Below are positions 33,180 to 42,098 of a stretch of 64,000 bases of DNA, in pieces (the first letter of the stretch is position 1; every line of letters begins with the position of its first letter). The position numbers were made by a program, and so were the translations under genes. The notes under the pieces were generated by a model that ran no database searches, was not told the DNA's origin, and saw only the letters and a program-made list of their open reading frames with translations. Source of the DNA: Oscillospiraceae bacterium (GTDB lineage: Bacteria > Bacillota > Clostridia > Oscillospirales > Ruminococcaceae); contig SVNC01000006.1 in assembly GCA_015067025.1 (NCBI GenBank), forward strand, positions 1-64,000, read 5' to 3'.

Positions 33180-33450
33180 AACATAAGAAAAGGGTTGAAA
33201 GTTTCATTGTTAGTTGTTTTGCTGAATAGGGCGGGGGTAACAGCACCGTCGGTACAATGATATCGTGCCTTTGGCACGATGAAATCCGTCTGCGGTGGAT
33301 GAAATATCCTATGTTAAGAAAATCAAAGATAATGTCAACTGCCGTAGTTATTGCCATAGGCAATAACTACTTAACTTTGGGCAATGGATAGATTTCAGAT
33401 GTTGGAAAATTGAAATTTATCTCTCTGAACCGAAATATCCCTGCTCCTAT
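33180..33450. other. Intergenic region with short palindromes
   Basis: No gene is supported. Small inverted repeats are present: TCGTGCCTTTGGCACGA (~33263-33279) and GTTATTGCCATAGGCAATAAC (~33347-33367). They resemble the loop-and-arm style of the palindromes at 1-97 and 5785-6085 but share no long sequence with them. Confidence 0.45.
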
Positions 33451-33456
33451 CTATAA

Positions 33457-33495
33457 CAAACCCCTCGCTTACCTAATGGTAAAAGAGGGGTTATC
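33457..33495. terminator. Terminator-like hairpin downstream of the lipoprotein gene
   Basis: The stem AACCCCTC/GAGGGGTT contains an inner TTACC/GGTAA stem. T-runs are weak, so termination strength is uncertain. Confidence 0.5.
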
Positions 33496-33509
33496 ATTTT
33501 ATAGCTGAA

Positions 33510-34058
33510 TTATTTTTTAAGATTCAGTACAATGCTTTTACCACAATACTGCTCATCATCAACTACACAATATTTGTCAAACAGATTAAACAATAGGAAA
33601 AGGAAAGGAAACTCTTCGTCAGAATCGGAAATTCTCAATCCTTGCAACTGTAAATAGTCCAAAGAATCCTTTTTCTCAATTTCATAAACAAGTTTTCCGT
33701 TATCAGCATCCCATAGAGCAAAACTTAATTTTTCCAACTGATTGGACGAAATCATTAATTCTGACAGATTGTCTTTATTTGAAAAATCAGCCTCTGACAA
33801 ATTGGTGTCTACACCAAGAACTATATAATATCCGCTACCGTCTGCTGTGTTTTGATTTATCTTGTATTCTGTAGATACTTCGAATGACTTCACTTTTATA
33901 TATTTAGTACCATCGGTGCACTCTTCCATAAATCCATATTCAAAATATGATTCAGGATCTCCCGTATCGTTCAATTGGGACGATTTATCGTTTTTGCAAC
34001 CGAATAAAACAGTTCCCATAATCGTAATAAGCATAATAATTAAAATATACTTTCTCAT
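33510..34058 (-). CDS. Lipoprotein of unknown function
   Basis: A short lipoprotein signal (MRKYILIIMLITIMGTVLFGC) has its lipobox at LFGC, so Cys21 would be lipidated and anchored to the outer face of the membrane. The mature ~160 residues are polar with no recognised domain. It lies 11 nt downstream of the subtilase gene and is probably co-transcribed. Codon usage is more AT-rich than in surrounding core genes. It might be a partner, inhibitor or immunity-like companion of the protease; that is only positional inference. Confidence 0.75.
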   Translation of the reverse strand: MRKYILIIMLITIMGTVLFGCKNDKSSQLNDTGDPESYFEYGFMEECTDGTKYIKVKSFEVSTEYKINQNTADGSGYYIVLGVDTNLSEADFSNKDNLSELMISSNQLEKLSFALWDADNGKLVYEIEKKDSLDYLQLQGLRISDSDEEFPFLFLLFNLFDKYCVVDDEQYCGKSIVLNLKK

Positions 34059-34069
34059 AATGTACCTCG

Positions 34070-35788
34070 TTATTTAATGGTGTATGCGTAATTAATATTA
34101 TGTGTATCAGCGTAATTTGAATAAGGCTTTATTTTGATTGTATAATAGCCGCTCTTATTTGCCGTATATGTCAGGATTTCAACATTAGTCATACTGGCTG
34201 TAGAAGAGTCTACCATTGTACCACTGTTGTTATACAGATAAAGATCTAAATCAGCCAACTTGTCTGAAGAGTAAGTTCTTCCTGTTTCCCACCAAAGAAA
34301 GTAGTTTTTAGTTAGCGTAGCATTCCTCTGCCACGCTAATGCAATCTGTACAGTTCTCCCCGAAGCAATATAAATATCCTTTATTTCAATATAGTCTTTC
34401 GAGGTAAAAATCACCTCGTAGTTAAGCAGAGAATTGGAATAATTTAACAAAGCTGTAACATCCAATAATCCTGCACCTGTTCTTTCGCGAGAGCCATTAG
34501 CTTTTAAATTGTTTGTACAGCTTATAGTATTTCCGCTTGAAACATAATTGCCGGTTGAATCAAGTTTTCTCATTGGAACTGTAATCCTTGATTTGTATAC
34601 AGCTGAATCATTTGCAGTAGCAGACAATACTGATAATACAGCCGGCAAATCCTTGACACCGTTTTTTCCAAAGTAAAGTGCTATTGCACCAGTAACAGCG
34701 GGTGTGCTAAAACTTGTTCCAGATTTATTATTGAATCCTCCTATATATCTGTCTGAACCAACTGCTACAATATTCGGGTTGCTGTTAACATCATTTTTCC
34801 TTTTATAACAAGAAAATTCCGACGGTTTACCAGAAGATGTTACAGAACCCACTGATATTACGTTAGCACAAAGTGCAGGCAAAGAAACATATCCACCAGT
34901 TCCTTCTATATTAAGGTTATTTGAAGTACATGCCACCATTATTACCTTGGTTGAAGTGTATATGTAATCCAAATATCCTTCTAGTCCGGTGTTATATTCA
35001 CCATTGTTCATGCAACTGGCAGCGGAGATACTCATGTTAACAATATGGCATCCCTTATTTATTAGTCTTTCTATACCAACGTAACTTGTCTCCGAATTGA
35101 CATCCACATAATATAAACTCGCAGCTGAAGCGTATCCGTATTTTCCCCCTAACACAGAAGCAACCCATGTCGGATGTTGTGCCGCTGATGAAGAATTATT
35201 ATCAGTATAAGTGTCATAAACCGTTTCTGCGGTTATATTTCTAAAATTAGAATGAGAAGTGTTAAATACTCCTGAATCTAAAATTCCTATTTTTATCCCA
35301 CTACCTTTGTGTACGGTCCCTGCTGGGAAATTGTCATAGACTGCTACTCTTGAATCTGTCGAGGAAGATGTTGCTTGAACTACATTCTTTCCTTCAACTG
35401 TGTCCTCTTTGATAACTTCTAATGCTTGCAAATCTAAATTATAAATATCCGACGGGAAAATTCTAATACTATTAATAAATTTATTATTCGATATGCTTTT
35501 GGCGTAAGCAACTACCTTATCTATTGTGCTTTCTTCATGACAATTTATAAATACATACGGTGTGTATTCGCTTACAAATATATCTAAGTCACCAGTGTCT
35601 ATTTTATTCACAAAATCTCGATTTTTATTAGAGTGGTATTTTTTTGAACGAGAGATAAATGATTCCCCTTTAACTCGTTGCTTTTTGTACAGATTATCGT
35701 TATAATGAGCATAATTAAACATAATCTGCATGGAAAAGTTGCTATCGTCAAAATACGCATCATTAGGTATATCATTTACATTATCCAC
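34070..35788 (-). CDS. Subtilisin-like serine protease (S8), main ORF after an in-frame UGA
   Basis: The catalytic triad region is present: IGILDSGVFNTSHSNF (Asp), QHPTWVASVLGG at the histidine site (HPTWVA in place of HGTHVA) and SGTSFSTPAVTGAIALYF (Ser). The oxyanion Asn region is near ACTSNNLN. The C-terminal ~120 residues look like a beta-sandwich domain (YIEIKDIYIASGRTVQIALAW). The track starts at GTG 35788 with no RBS and no signal peptide. The same frame upstream holds a signal peptide with a perfect RBS, separated by a single TGA (35801-35803). The gene is either a nonsense-mutated pseudogene or expressed by read-through or re-initiation. Confidence 0.85.
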   Translation of the reverse strand: MDNVNDIPNDAYFDDSNFSMQIMFNYAHYNDNLYKKQRVKGESFISRSKKYHSNKNRDFVNKIDTGDLDIFVSEYTPYVFINCHEESTIDKVVAYAKSISNNKFINSIRIFPSDIYNLDLQALEVIKEDTVEGKNVVQATSSSTDSRVAVYDNFPAGTVHKGSGIKIGILDSGVFNTSHSNFRNITAETVYDTYTDNNSSSAAQHPTWVASVLGGKYGYASAASLYYVDVNSETSYVGIERLINKGCHIVNMSISAASCMNNGEYNTGLEGYLDYIYTSTKVIMVACTSNNLNIEGTGGYVSLPALCANVISVGSVTSSGKPSEFSCYKRKNDVNSNPNIVAVGSDRYIGGFNNKSGTSFSTPAVTGAIALYFGKNGVKDLPAVLSVLSATANDSAVYKSRITVPMRKLDSTGNYVSSGNTISCTNNLKANGSRERTGAGLLDVTALLNYSNSLLNYEVIFTSKDYIEIKDIYIASGRTVQIALAWQRNATLTKNYFLWWETGRTYSSDKLADLDLYLYNNSGTMVDSSTASMTNVEILTYTANKSGYYTIKIKPYSNYADTHNINYAYTIK

Positions 35789-35800
35789 AACCGCAATAGC

Positions 35801-35944
35801 TCAACCGCTAACATATTCAAACAAAATTTTACTTTCTTCTGCCGTTTGCGAAGGAATGAAAAGTACGTTTGTAACTAATAGTGAAAGTGTTAATAAAATC
35901 AATAATGAAAATGAAATAAATCTTTTTTTAGTTGTTGTTATCAT
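35801..35944 (-). pseudogene. Signal-peptide portion of the subtilase, ended by in-frame UGA
   Basis: GGAGGATTATA precedes ATG 35944. The 47-codon frame encodes a basic start and a long hydrophobic helix (MITTTKKRFISFSLLILL...) with a likely cleavage region at PSQTAEES, then ends FEYVSG-stop. It continues in the same frame into AIAVVDNVNDIPNDAYF of the protease ORF with no frameshift, so only one codon breaks a 624-aa secreted protease. The simplest reading is one prepro-protein gene (34070-35944) carrying a nonsense codon. Confidence 0.75.
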
Positions 35945-36110
35945 TATAATCCTCCTATAAAGTTTTGTTCTTAGTGTTAAGATAATTACTTGCGATAAGC
36001 GAGTAAAACTGTAAAAAACTTCTGCTTTTGAATTTAATAATGTTTTATTTTATCATATTGATTATACCACCTTTCGACTTATATTTATGTAATGTTGATA
36101 ACACGATACT

Positions 36111-36140
36111 ATTATAAATCTATTAACATAGTTTTGTCAA
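36111..36140 (-). promoter_or_regulatory. Promoter of the subtilase/lipoprotein pair
   Basis: On the minus strand TTGACA (36135-36140) and TATAAT (36111-36116) have an 18-nt spacer, about 165 nt upstream of the ATG at 35944. Confidence 0.6.
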
Positions 36141-36261
36141 GTATTATTTTGCGCAATGTAAATTATTTTTAAGGGCGAGTTTTGTGCATTGTGTATAAAT
36201 GTGCAAATAGTTGCTTTTTAACTTGCAAACAACAATTTGACATACACTTAATGTGTGCCCC

Positions 36262-36334
36262 CGCCGTTCACGAGGTTACGACAATCACAATGATATTTAA
36301 AGGTGGAAATGCCAGCGGCGGCTCGCCGCTAAAC
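36262..36334 (+). repeat. 3'-end interspersed element, copy D
   Basis: It begins CGCCGTTCACGAGGTTACG, contains TTTAAAGGTGGAAATGCC and ends with the perfect hairpin AGCGGCG-GCT-CGCCGCT followed by AAAC. It is ~85% identical to copy E over the whole length. The GGDEF-EAL gene ends 100 bp to the right, so the hairpin end faces that gene's 3' end and the element is antisense to it. The rest of 35945-36433 shows no gene. Confidence 0.75.
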
Positions 36335-36433
36335 AACAATTTATCGGGATGTTTCTAAAAAATCGGGTGTTCACTAACAGCTCTCTTTGTACCGAAGATG
36401 CAATGCCCGTATGCAATTCATACGGGCATCATT

Positions 36434-39400
36434 TTATTTTTTCTTTTTAGGGGTCGCCTTTGCTTCAAGATAGCTTTCTGCATCCTGAACAGGCATTGGC
36501 TTTGCGTAATAATATCCCTGGGCTATATCACAGCCGCAGCTTTCAAGGAATTTCGCCTGCTCTATAGTTTCAACACCCTCTGCTATAAGGTCAAGTCCCA
36601 CATCCTTTGACATTGAAATGGTATGAGAAATGATCTTTTTGCCTCTTTCATCGGTCATAAAGCTGGACAAGAACTCTCTGTCGATCTTAAGGACGTCAAA
36701 TCTTGTACTCTTAAGTGTATTCAGCGATGAATAGCCTGAGCCGAAATCATCCATCAGCAGAGTATATCCATGCTCTTTGGCAAGTGCCGTCATACGCATT
36801 GTTTGTTCGCCCTCGACGCTTTCGGTAATTTCAAGCTCTAAATACCGTTTTTCAACGCCATACTTTTCTATAAGCTCGTCAAGCTTTGCAATGAATTCCT
36901 CGTTTTTAAGATGGGCTCGTGAGACGTTGACGGAGATAGGCAGAAGCTTAAAGTTTCTTTCCTGCCAGTCTGACAGCACCTGACAAGCACATTCCCACAC
37001 AAAGTAGTCGAGCTTTGAGATAAAGCCGTTTTCTTCAAATATAGGAATAAATTTAAAGGGCGGGATAAGTCCCTGTTCAGGGTGGTTCCATCTCGCAAGT
37101 GCCTCATAGCCTACTATCTCTTCTCTTGAAATACTGAATTTCGGCTGAAGGTGAATAAGGAACTGACGCTCTTCAAGAGCTGTCTTCATATTGCTTTCAA
37201 TAAAGCGTTTATTTTCCATAGACAGCTTCATATTATCGTCGTAGAACGCCACGTCTGCCATGGCATTGTTTTTGATAGAGCAACGGGCAATGGAGGCTTT
37301 GTCCTCCATCAGTCTTACAGGCTCTGTAATATCTTCAATGAGATATACGCCAAAGGCAAATTCATATTTTATGCCTCTGAAGCCCTTAAGTCTTTCCTGC
37401 AGAGTGGAGGTTATCTCCAAAATATCATCCTTAGTTTCATAGGGAGTAAGCAGGGTGAATATATCGCCTGTTACTCTTGCACTTACCTGATAGGGATTGC
37501 AGTATGTCTTTAATTGTCTTGTTATACTGTACAGAAGCTCCGTACCTGTCTCTTCACCGTAATTTTCGTTTACAAGCTTAAAGCGTTTTATATCGAACTG
37601 TATGAAGGCGTATTTCTTATCCTTGTTGCTGTTTATTTTATAGGAATAAGCCTCGGTCACCATAAGGGGATTTTCCGTCGTGGTGTAGTAGTTGCGAAGC
37701 TCCATCTGCATAATATCTTCAGCTGTGGATAATGCCAGCATACCTGCAAGCTCTTTTAGTCTGCCATCTTCGTCAGGTATCATCTGCACCATAAGGTTAT
37801 ACCAAAGCGGCGTGCCTGTATCGGTAAGACGGAGAGATATCTGAAGTACAGGTTCTGTAAGCTTATTGTTGTATGCTTGTCTTATCTTCAGTGAAAGCTC
37901 CTCAAAGGTCGCCATATCATCCTTGTAGATGTTGCCGCTGAGCCACATTGCACGGAGAGGTCCTACTGTCTTTGAAAGCAGACAGGGAGGCGTATGCTCG
38001 TTTTCCATAACATACCAGCTTGATTCTGAATAGTTAAAATAGAAATACGTTACATCACTTCTTGCAGAGAATATCTCGTGTATACGGGCTTCAAAAGGAT
38101 TGTCAACAGAATAATGTGGCGCTTCTACGTACAGATTTTCCGTTTTTGCTTTTTTAGCACGTTTCTGTACATACATAAGCTGGTCTGTAGCAGTAATAAG
38201 CTCGTTTATGTTAAGAGCTTCATCGTTCGGTTCAGCTTTATAGCCAACACTTACAGAAACCTCATAACCGGCATCCTTATTACTGCGGTTATAAAGGTCG
38301 ATATGGGTCTGCAGTTCGCCTATTATTTTAGGAGCATCACGCTTATCATCGCAGGGAAGAGTGAGTATAAACTCGTCTCCGCCAAAGCGAGCGTAAATGC
38401 CGTTATTTCCGGCAACGTGTTTTATAGCTTCAGCTACTTCTACTATAGCTTTGTCGCCCTCAGGATGTCCGAAGGTATCGTTTATCTGCTTTAAATAATC
38501 CATATCAATGGATAGCATAAGCAGATAAGGAGAGGTCATTTCTTTTCTTTTGCTATCTATTGCCGCAAAGTAGCCTCTTCTGTTGTAAAGTCCTGTGAGA
38601 GGGTCTATGCTGTGAGTTATCGCAATCTGCTCATAAGCTTCTTTAAGTCGGCAGGTATTCTTATAGTTTTCAAGTATCTGATTTGTGGAGGTTACGAGTC
38701 GCTTTGTATCTCTGAAGCTGTAATCAACATAATCCATTACTGCGTAATAATAGCCTATCACCGATTCCTGAAAGCTGAGCGGTGCAAAGAGTATCTTATC
38801 GTAACGCTTTAAGGTCTTGCCAAGCTCAGGGATAAGCTTTTCAGCAGGATATCTTACATCAAGGATATCCGTTTCAATGTCTCTCTGACAGATAGCCACC
38901 ATTTCCTTGCTATATACTGAGTGGTAGCTGTCCTCCTCTTTTCTTTCTGTATGGGATATATAATCTTCGTTTATGCATATACCTGAATAATCGTCTATGT
39001 ATTTTACCATTTCGGTGATCATTTCATTATAATTCTTTTTATCAACGGTATTTGCATAATAGGCAGCCATACGTGTCTCATTATTGACCTGATTTATGTT
39101 GAAGTCGTCCATTTTGAGAAGTCTTGCGGTGACGAATGTATCATCAACTTCCTGACAGCCGCAGCTTTGGGAGAACAGTGACTTATATTTAATCTTTATT
39201 GTATTTTCGATACTTTCACCTGCAAGATATTTGTCGCAGGTGTCTGCAACCGTTTCAGCAAGATAATTTGTATCTAAAAGAGCAGAAGTCGTTTCTGTAA
39301 GAGAGTGTACGGCAGTCTGATATGTAGCGTCAAAGCCTGTTACGATAACGTCCTCGGGTATACGATATCCCTTTTCTCTGAGTAGCTTTATAACCGTTAT

Positions 39401-40036
39401 TGCCATAGAGTCGTTGACACATACAAAAGCTTCGGGCAGAGAGTAACCGCCTTCAAAAAAGCGTTCCATAGCATCCTTGGTAGGCTGACTCCAGAAATCG
39501 CCGTAATCAAATCTTCCCTCTTCTACAAAGGGGAGATCGTTTTCAGCAAGCACCTTCTTATATACTGCTATTCTATCATCGGAAAATTTATTATTACGCA
39601 TACCTGCCATAAGGAATACATCCTTACAATGGTGATGCTCTATAACGTGACGGCACATCATTTCAAATCCCTGCTCATAGTCGTATACAAGATTTGTGGC
39701 ATCCTTATGCTGACCGTCAACGCTTATTACGGGTGTGCCGTGCTTTTTTGCTTCGGATATTATCTTATCTGTCATTTCTGCACTTTTTATGGTTTCAGGC
39801 AGAATTATAAGAATATCTATAAGCTCGTGATTTATAAGGCTGAATATACTTGATTCACCTATAGCGGCAGGTGTTGATGTATAAAAATCGGTAAAGGTGC
39901 TGAATATCAGCGTTTTATATCCTCGTTTATTGAGAGCGTCACATATAGTTCTGGCAGTGTGGGCAAGCGAGTCTTCCTGTATGCTTGCCATACAGATAGC
40001 CGCTATCTTGTATTTGTGAAATCTGCCGACATACAT
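36434..40036 (-). CDS. LacI-type sensor fused to GGDEF, degenerate GGDEF and EAL
   Basis: The 1200-aa protein has no signal peptide. Residues ~1-285 form a Peripla_BP_3/LacI-like ligand-binding domain (DDRIAVYKKVL, FVCVNDSMAITVIKLLREKGYRIPEDV, VTGFDAT) without the LacI HTH, followed by SQSCGCQ. A GAF-like stretch (~320-450) precedes GGDEF1 with intact ARFGGDEF (~549-556). A second cyclase-like domain (~770-920) is degenerate (VTGDIF at the signature). The C-terminal EAL (~940-1190) keeps YEALARW, DDFGSGYSS, DVLKID and AEGVET, so phosphodiesterase activity is likely. It is a cytoplasmic, probably sugar-responsive bifunctional c-di-GMP enzyme. RBS GGAGAGGAG. Confidence 0.92.
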   Translation of the reverse strand: MYVGRFHKYKIAAICMASIQEDSLAHTARTICDALNKRGYKTLIFSTFTDFYTSTPAAIGESSIFSLINHELIDILIILPETIKSAEMTDKIISEAKKHGTPVISVDGQHKDATNLVYDYEQGFEMMCRHVIEHHHCKDVFLMAGMRNNKFSDDRIAVYKKVLAENDLPFVEEGRFDYGDFWSQPTKDAMERFFEGGYSLPEAFVCVNDSMAITVIKLLREKGYRIPEDVIVTGFDATYQTAVHSLTETTSALLDTNYLAETVADTCDKYLAGESIENTIKIKYKSLFSQSCGCQEVDDTFVTARLLKMDDFNINQVNNETRMAAYYANTVDKKNYNEMITEMVKYIDDYSGICINEDYISHTERKEEDSYHSVYSKEMVAICQRDIETDILDVRYPAEKLIPELGKTLKRYDKILFAPLSFQESVIGYYYAVMDYVDYSFRDTKRLVTSTNQILENYKNTCRLKEAYEQIAITHSIDPLTGLYNRRGYFAAIDSKRKEMTSPYLLMLSIDMDYLKQINDTFGHPEGDKAIVEVAEAIKHVAGNNGIYARFGGDEFILTLPCDDKRDAPKIIGELQTHIDLYNRSNKDAGYEVSVSVGYKAEPNDEALNINELITATDQLMYVQKRAKKAKTENLYVEAPHYSVDNPFEARIHEIFSARSDVTYFYFNYSESSWYVMENEHTPPCLLSKTVGPLRAMWLSGNIYKDDMATFEELSLKIRQAYNNKLTEPVLQISLRLTDTGTPLWYNLMVQMIPDEDGRLKELAGMLALSTAEDIMQMELRNYYTTTENPLMVTEAYSYKINSNKDKKYAFIQFDIKRFKLVNENYGEETGTELLYSITRQLKTYCNPYQVSARVTGDIFTLLTPYETKDDILEITSTLQERLKGFRGIKYEFAFGVYLIEDITEPVRLMEDKASIARCSIKNNAMADVAFYDDNMKLSMENKRFIESNMKTALEERQFLIHLQPKFSISREEIVGYEALARWNHPEQGLIPPFKFIPIFEENGFISKLDYFVWECACQVLSDWQERNFKLLPISVNVSRAHLKNEEFIAKLDELIEKYGVEKRYLELEITESVEGEQTMRMTALAKEHGYTLLMDDFGSGYSSLNTLKSTRFDVLKIDREFLSSFMTDERGKKIISHTISMSKDVGLDLIAEGVETIEQAKFLESCGCDIAQGYYYAKPMPVQDAESYLEAKATPKKKK

Positions 40037-40101
40037 AACAACATCTCCTCTCCGTATATTTATTAAAAGGGCGTAATACCCCTATCATATTTGTACCCCA
40101 T

Positions 40102-40130
40102 ATTATACCACAAAAATGCTGAAAAGTCAA
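40102..40130 (-). promoter_or_regulatory. Promoter of the LacI-GGDEF-EAL gene
   Basis: On the minus strand TTGACT (40125-40130) and TATAAT (40102-40107) have a 17-nt spacer. Confidence 0.75.
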
Positions 40131-40253
40131 TGTTTTATAGCAGTATTGCACAAAAAACGCTTTTAAAAAGTGCACAAATTTATTCAGCATTTTTTACAAA
40201 GAATATTTCAAACTGTATAAAGCACATTTAATTTTAACTCTTGTATAAAAAAC

Positions 40254-40282
40254 TTGCACATTCATTAAAAATATGCTATAAT
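40254..40282 (+). promoter_or_regulatory. Promoter of the citrate synthase gene
   Basis: TTGCAC (40254-40259) and TATAAT (40277-40282) have a 17-nt spacer. The rest of the 300-bp divergent intergenic region (40037-40338) shows no other clear feature. Confidence 0.7.
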
Positions 40283-40338
40283 AAATTTACATACTTTACT
40301 AAGCTAATATGAAAAATCAAAGGAAAGGAAGATGATAA

Positions 40339-41700
40339 GTGAAGAACTCCTATTCAGAAGTAACCCCCTACATCGAAGAGCTGGCAAATAAGTCCAATGT
40401 AAACAACGGTATCGAAGCGGATATGTACCCTACATATCATGTAAAAAGAGGACTCAGGGATAAAAACGGCAACGGCGTTGTAACAGGCCTTACTGAAATA
40501 TCGAGAATAAAGGCAAAGGACGTAAACGAACAAGGCGAAGAGATCCCCTGCCATGGCGAGCTTTATTACAGAGGTATCAATGTTAAATCTCTTGTGGACG
40601 GCTTTACAAGGGATAACCGTTTCGGCTTTGAAGAAGCGGCGTATCTTCTGCTTTTTTCAGAGCTTCCGGACAGGGATGAGCTTTCACGCTTTTGTGAGGA
40701 GCTGGCTGAAAACCGTACTCTCCCCACATCCTTTGTAAGAGATATGATACTTAAAGCACCCGGCAAGGATATGATGAACATTCTCTCCCGTAGCGTGCTT
40801 GCCTTATACGCTTATGATGATAACCCCGATGATATTTCTATCCCCAACGTATTAAGGCAGAGCTTAAAGCTCATTTCAATATTCCCTCTTTTAGCAGTTT
40901 ACAGTTACCAGTCCTTCAGACATTATTATCAGAATGACAGTCTGTTTATACATCTGCCAAAGCCCGAATACGGTGCGGCACAGAATTTACTTCATCTTCT
41001 TCGTGAGGATGGCCGGTTTACCGATCTTGAAGCAAAGGTATTAGACTTGGCGATGGTACTCCACGCTGAACACGGCGGCGGAAACAACTCCACCTTTACC
41101 ACCCACGTTGTGACCTCTTCAGGTACGGATACGTATTCTTCAGTTGCGGCGGCGTTAGGCTCTCTTAAAGGACCTCGTCACGGCGGTGCAAATATAAAGG
41201 TAGTAAAGATGTTCGATGATATGAAGCAGAGCATCAACGTAAAGGACAAGGGACAGATAAAGGACTATCTTGTAAAGCTGCTTAACAAGGAAGCCTTTGA
41301 TAAGGCAGGCCTTATCTATGGTATGGGACACGCAGTGTATTCATTATCCGACCCCAGAGCCGACGTGCTTAAGGATTGTGCTGAAAAACTGTCACGAGAA
41401 AAGGGCTGTGATGAAGAATTTGAGCTATACAACACAGTAGCCGAGCTTGCACCTCAGATAATCTCCGAAAAGCGACAGATGTTCAAGGGCGTAAGTGCGA
41501 ACGTAGACTTCTACTCAGGTCTTATCTACAGAATGTTAGAGCTTCCCGGTGAGCTTTATACACCTATCTTTGCGGTATCAAGAATTGCAGGCTGGTCTGC
41601 CCACCGCATCGAAGAGATACAAAATCAGGGTAAGATAATCCGACCTGCGTATATCAGCGTAAAGGATGAAAGACCATACGTTGATATAAATGAGAGATAA
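40339..41700 (+). CDS. gltA: Citrate synthase
   Basis: It condenses oxaloacetate and acetyl-CoA. The 453-aa protein keeps the active-site elements: LHAEHGGGNNSTFTTHVV (first His), GPRHGGANIKVV and GMGHAVYSLSDPRADVL (second His), and VSANVDFYSGLIYRML (Asp), then a typical C-terminal RIAGWSAHRIE. The start is GTG with AGGAAAGGAAG upstream; the nearby ATG 40332 is out of frame. Anaerobes use it mainly for glutamate synthesis; no aconitase or isocitrate dehydrogenase is adjacent. A terminator follows. Confidence 0.94.
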   Translation: MKNSYSEVTPYIEELANKSNVNNGIEADMYPTYHVKRGLRDKNGNGVVTGLTEISRIKAKDVNEQGEEIPCHGELYYRGINVKSLVDGFTRDNRFGFEEAAYLLLFSELPDRDELSRFCEELAENRTLPTSFVRDMILKAPGKDMMNILSRSVLALYAYDDNPDDISIPNVLRQSLKLISIFPLLAVYSYQSFRHYYQNDSLFIHLPKPEYGAAQNLLHLLREDGRFTDLEAKVLDLAMVLHAEHGGGNNSTFTTHVVTSSGTDTYSSVAAALGSLKGPRHGGANIKVVKMFDDMKQSINVKDKGQIKDYLVKLLNKEAFDKAGLIYGMGHAVYSLSDPRADVLKDCAEKLSREKGCDEEFELYNTVAELAPQIISEKRQMFKGVSANVDFYSGLIYRMLELPGELYTPIFAVSRIAGWSAHRIEEIQNQGKIIRPAYISVKDERPYVDINER

Positions 41701-41734
41701 AATTAATTTTGTAGACATAAAGCGATAATAGATA

Positions 41735-41765
41735 TACCCCGTGATAATCTTCACGGGGTGTGTTG
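41735..41765 (+). terminator. Terminator-like hairpin after citrate synthase
   Basis: The stem ACCCCGTGA/TCACGGGGT with a TAATCT loop is followed by GTGTTGCAT, so the T-run is weak. Confidence 0.6.
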
Positions 41766-41799
41766 CATCTAAAAGGTAAATTGTTGTTTGCGGGTTGCA

Positions 41800-41940
41800 C
41801 CCGCGGGCAGTTTCCCATTGTTTTTAAAATCAAAGATTTTAAAAACTGCCGCAGTCCTTTGGACTGCTCCCTTCGGCTCTGTTTGGGGCTACGCCCCAGC
41901 AGTCCAAGGGACTGCGACGCCCTTTAGGGCAATAAACCAC
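41800..41940. repeat. Palindromic repeat cluster shared with 5785-5840
   Basis: Positions 41884-41937, read on the minus strand, reproduce TTTATTGCCCTAAAGGGCGTCGCAGTCCCTTGGACTGC and the following GGGGCGTAGCCCC of 5786-5840 with only one extra base in the latter. A further GCAGTCCTTTGGACTGC palindrome lies at ~41852. The track ORF 41788-42084 crosses this region but lacks coding character. Confidence 0.75.
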
Positions 41941-41999
41941 CGTGCATATCAAGGCTTGTGGGTTGTTTGCAAAATGAAATTACAACAACATTGTAACAC

Positions 42000-42074
42000 C
42001 GCCGTTTACGAGGCTGCGACAATCTCAATGATTTTTAAAGGCGGAAATGCCTGCGGCGGCTCGCCGCTAAACAA
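42000..42074 (+). repeat. 3'-end interspersed element, copy E
   Basis: It begins CGCCGTTTACGAGGCTGCG, contains TTTTTAAAGGCGGAAATGCC and ends with the hairpin GCGGCG-GCT-CGCCGC then TAAAC. Its hairpin end faces the 3' end of proC (42137), to which it is antisense. Confidence 0.75.
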
Positions 42075-42098
42075 GAATTTATAGTCTCACATCCACAC

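Noticed and set aside
35801-35803. UGA as selenocysteine or recoded tryptophan
   Set aside because: No SECIS-like hairpin follows the UGA, subtilases are not selenoproteins, and other genes here (nadB, ileS) use UGA as a normal stop with downstream genes starting at it. A nonsense mutation or low-level read-through is simpler.
41788-42084. 98-aa plus-strand ORF after citrate synthase
   Set aside because: It runs through the palindrome cluster and copy E of the interspersed element, lacks an RBS and has no protein-like features.
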